Source: a bacterium
Lineage (GTDB): Bacteria > Patescibacteriota > Minisyncoccia > Minisyncoccales > Minisyncoccaceae
NCBI GenBank assembly: GCA_023229485.1
Contig: JALNZJ010000053.1
Location: 1 to 5,847, forward strand
Reading direction: 5' to 3'
Length of the DNA stretch: 5,847 nucleotides
Part shown: piece by piece, positions 5,174 to 5,847 of the stretch
Layout: each line of letters starts with the position of its first letter
Position numbering within the stretch: the stretch's first letter is position 1
Position numbers and translations under genes: made by a program
The notes under the pieces: generated by a model
Databases searched by the model: none
What the model saw: only the letters and a program-made list of their open reading frames with translations
Told to the model about the DNA's origin: nothing

Positions 5174-5334
5174 GAAAAGGCAGTCCATAACTCGTATTTG
5201 TAGTTTGCTAGATACCTCATTAGCTTCCTGCTTTCGTTCTCCAGCCCGAGGTCGGACCTTGTCGTGTTGCTTTGGAGAGGTCGGACCTCGGTAGTGCGGA
5301 CCTTACCAGTTGTGATTTGTGCCGTTGCCTTTTT
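5174..5334. ncRNA. Candidate structured RNA of unknown family (strand unresolved)
   Basis: A gene-free block that stands out by composition: 45 of 75 bases at 5236-5310 are G or C, about twice the level of the flanking genes. Its ends are complementary: AAAAGGCA (5175-5182) with TGCCTTTT (5326-5333). Read as plus-strand RNA this extends to 11 pairs (5174-5184 with 5324-5334) using three G-U pairs; as minus-strand RNA it stays at 8. Inside are a 13-bp stem with one mismatch (5246-5258 with 5279-5291), a loop that can pair with 5238-5243, and smaller hairpins at 5170-5197 and 5290-5307. End-pairing around a long interior recalls 6S RNA in outline only. I saw no tmRNA ends, no SRP GGAAGGAAGCA-like loop, no RNase P signature and no tRNA T-arm. 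Boundaries are those of the closing stem and are approximate. It could instead be a DNA-level repeat or protein-binding region. Confidence 0.45.
5246..5304. repeat. Interrupted inverted repeat with three CGGACCT copies
   Basis: CCGAGGTCGGACC (5246-5258) and GGTCGGACCTCGG (5279-5291) are inverted copies matching at 12 of 13 positions, separated by 20 bases. Each arm also contains AGGTCGGACCT, itself a palindrome around one base, so the same unit appears as a direct repeat: GAGGTCGGACCT at 5248-5259 and 5277-5288. A third partial copy, CGGACCTT, lies at 5297-5304 and matches 5253-5260. Starts of CGGACCT are 5253, 5282 and 5297 (spacing 29 and 15). Confidence 0.85.
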
Positions 5335-5385
5335 CAATCAACCACAGTGATAGGTAATAAAAATTAATTGCAACGATGTGAGTTG

Positions 5386-5847
5386 TTATTTATTGTTTTC
5401 AGTCAATTCTTTTTCGATTTTTTCGGCATTAATAATAATTGGAGACGCTTCTTTTCTGAGAATGAGTGAAGTAAGAAAAATAGTAATTAGTGAGCAAGTC
5501 AAGACTGTGAAAAGATTGGCAAAGAAATTATTAAAAATATTAAGATTATTTAAGAGCTCAAATTTTTTAGTAAGATCAATTAGTATGAGTGGAACTATTG
5601 ATGCGTATAGGAAAAATTTCCAATCCTGCCATTTTTTGATATCAAAAATTCTTTTATCGAAATTATATTTAAAGATGTAAGCTATTATTAGAAGAAAACC
5701 AGAGATTGTGGAGAGTTGAAACATCCAAGTCAGTCCAAGGATAATCTGGTCTGCGTCAATTCCTCCTGCAAAATAATTATTAATTTGGCTGTTTATTATT
5801 TCGGGAGTAAAAGTTTCTTTTATGCATAAAGGAATACATAATGAGGA
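5386..5847 (-). CDS. Multi-pass membrane protein, N-terminus beyond the window (partial, 153 aa seen)
   Basis: The reading frame stays open from the TAA at 5386-5388 to the right edge, so 153 C-terminal residues are visible and the true start is outside. The only in-frame ATG (5722-5724) falls inside a hydrophobic segment and is most likely internal. Hydrophobic helices are about 34-60 of the visible part (IILGLTW, MFQLSTISGFLLIIAYIFKY), 77-95 (FFLYASIVPLILIDL) and 110-130 (LFTVLTCSLITIFLTSLIL). Between the first two is a basic loop (KYNFDKRIFDIKKWQDWK) that should face the cytoplasm, as should the hydrophilic tail EASPIIINAEKIEKELTENNK. The stretch before the first helix (IKETFTPEIINSQINNYFAGGIDADQ) looks like an exported loop. 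I do not recognise the family. Only a weak 4-bp hairpin (CAAC/GTTG, near 5371-5385) follows the stop, so termination is unclear. Confidence 0.7.
   Translation of the reverse strand, partial: SSLCIPLCIKETFTPEIINSQINNYFAGGIDADQIILGLTWMFQLSTISGFLLIIAYIFKYNFDKRIFDIKKWQDWKFFLYASIVPLILIDLTKKFELLNNLNIFNNFFANLFTVLTCSLITIFLTSLILRKEASPIIINAEKIEKELTENNK

Noticed and set aside
5246..5304. CRISPR array or T-box (GGTCGGACC resembles part of the T-box antiterminator)
   Set aside because: The repeat unit is about 12 bases with unequal spacing (29 and 15), unlike a CRISPR, and the T-box bulge sequence and specifier stem are missing.
5223..5310. SRP RNA or RNase P RNA on the minus strand (GGTCCG and AAGCAGGAAGC look suggestive)
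   Set aside because: The SRP domain IV order (GGTCCGGAAGGAAGCAGCC-like) is not present as one block, and the RNase P GAGGAAAGTCC signature is absent.
5087..5345. tmRNA, suggested by ATTCGACTAGG at 5095-5105 and TTCAATC at 5333-5339
   Set aside because: The flanks of TTCAATC do not pair as a T-arm, there is no CCA-proximal acceptor stem matching the 5' part, and no tag reading frame was found.
5378..5680. Plus-strand open frame of 100 codons opposite the right-edge membrane protein
   Set aside because: The minus-strand frame has coherent membrane topology and stays open to the edge. The plus-strand frame shows no such pattern.
101..5847. Alternative genetic code (TGA=Gly), suggested because no gene here ends in TGA
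   Set aside because: No gene contains an in-frame TGA and all genes are full length with standard stops. Six stops are too few to read meaning into the absence of TGA.
1..5847. Insertion sequence, prophage or defence system
   Set aside because: No transposase, integrase, phage structural or nuclease/toxin motif was seen, and no terminal inverted repeats with target duplications frame any gene.

Overview
The window is AT-rich bacterial DNA. Genes I sampled by hand run at about 27-30% GC. All six genes are on the minus strand. The cold-shock protein has a DLFFHSNEL motif, the histidine kinase is of the membrane-GAF type, the genes are short and dense, and almost none has a Shine-Dalgarno sequence. 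This style fits Patescibacteria (CPR), but it is an impression from protein character, not a search result. No in-frame TGA interrupts any gene, so the TGA=Gly code of Gracilibacteria/Absconditabacteria is not supported. Stop codons are TAA or TAG throughout.

Layout in the direction of transcription (high to low coordinates). (1) 5386-5847: the 3' part of a multi-pass membrane protein gene that runs off the right edge. (2) 5032-5385: a 354-base gene-free stretch. Its centre, about 5236-5310, reaches about 60% GC and carries an interrupted 13-bp inverted repeat, a possible pseudoknot and long-range closing complementarity; it looks like an unrecognised structured RNA. The left part holds the promoter and about 95-nt leader of the cold-shock gene. 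(3) 4834-5031: a CspA-family protein, followed by a clear intrinsic terminator. (4) 3669-4757: DNA polymerase IV (dinB), probably with its own extended -10 promoter and a leaderless or near-leaderless mRNA. (5) 101-3588: a probable three-gene operon. It comprises a membrane-anchored class I SAM methyltransferase, a 731-residue multi-TM/GAF sensor histidine kinase starting 2 nt after the methyltransferase stop, and an 88-residue Cys-containing protein. It is driven by a strong extended -10 promoter at 3613-3640 and closed by two tandem hairpins at 35-102.

How the parts may work together: the methyltransferase and kinase are almost certainly co-translated, which suggests a shared membrane-linked role, but no response regulator lies in the window and the output is unknown. 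dinB (translesion synthesis) and the cold-shock protein are separate stress-related units with their own promoters. The least explained items are the GC-rich structured island at 5174-5334, the methyltransferase-kinase pair, and the 88-residue protein. The small protein is about 39% GC and is the only gene here with a recognisable Shine-Dalgarno core.
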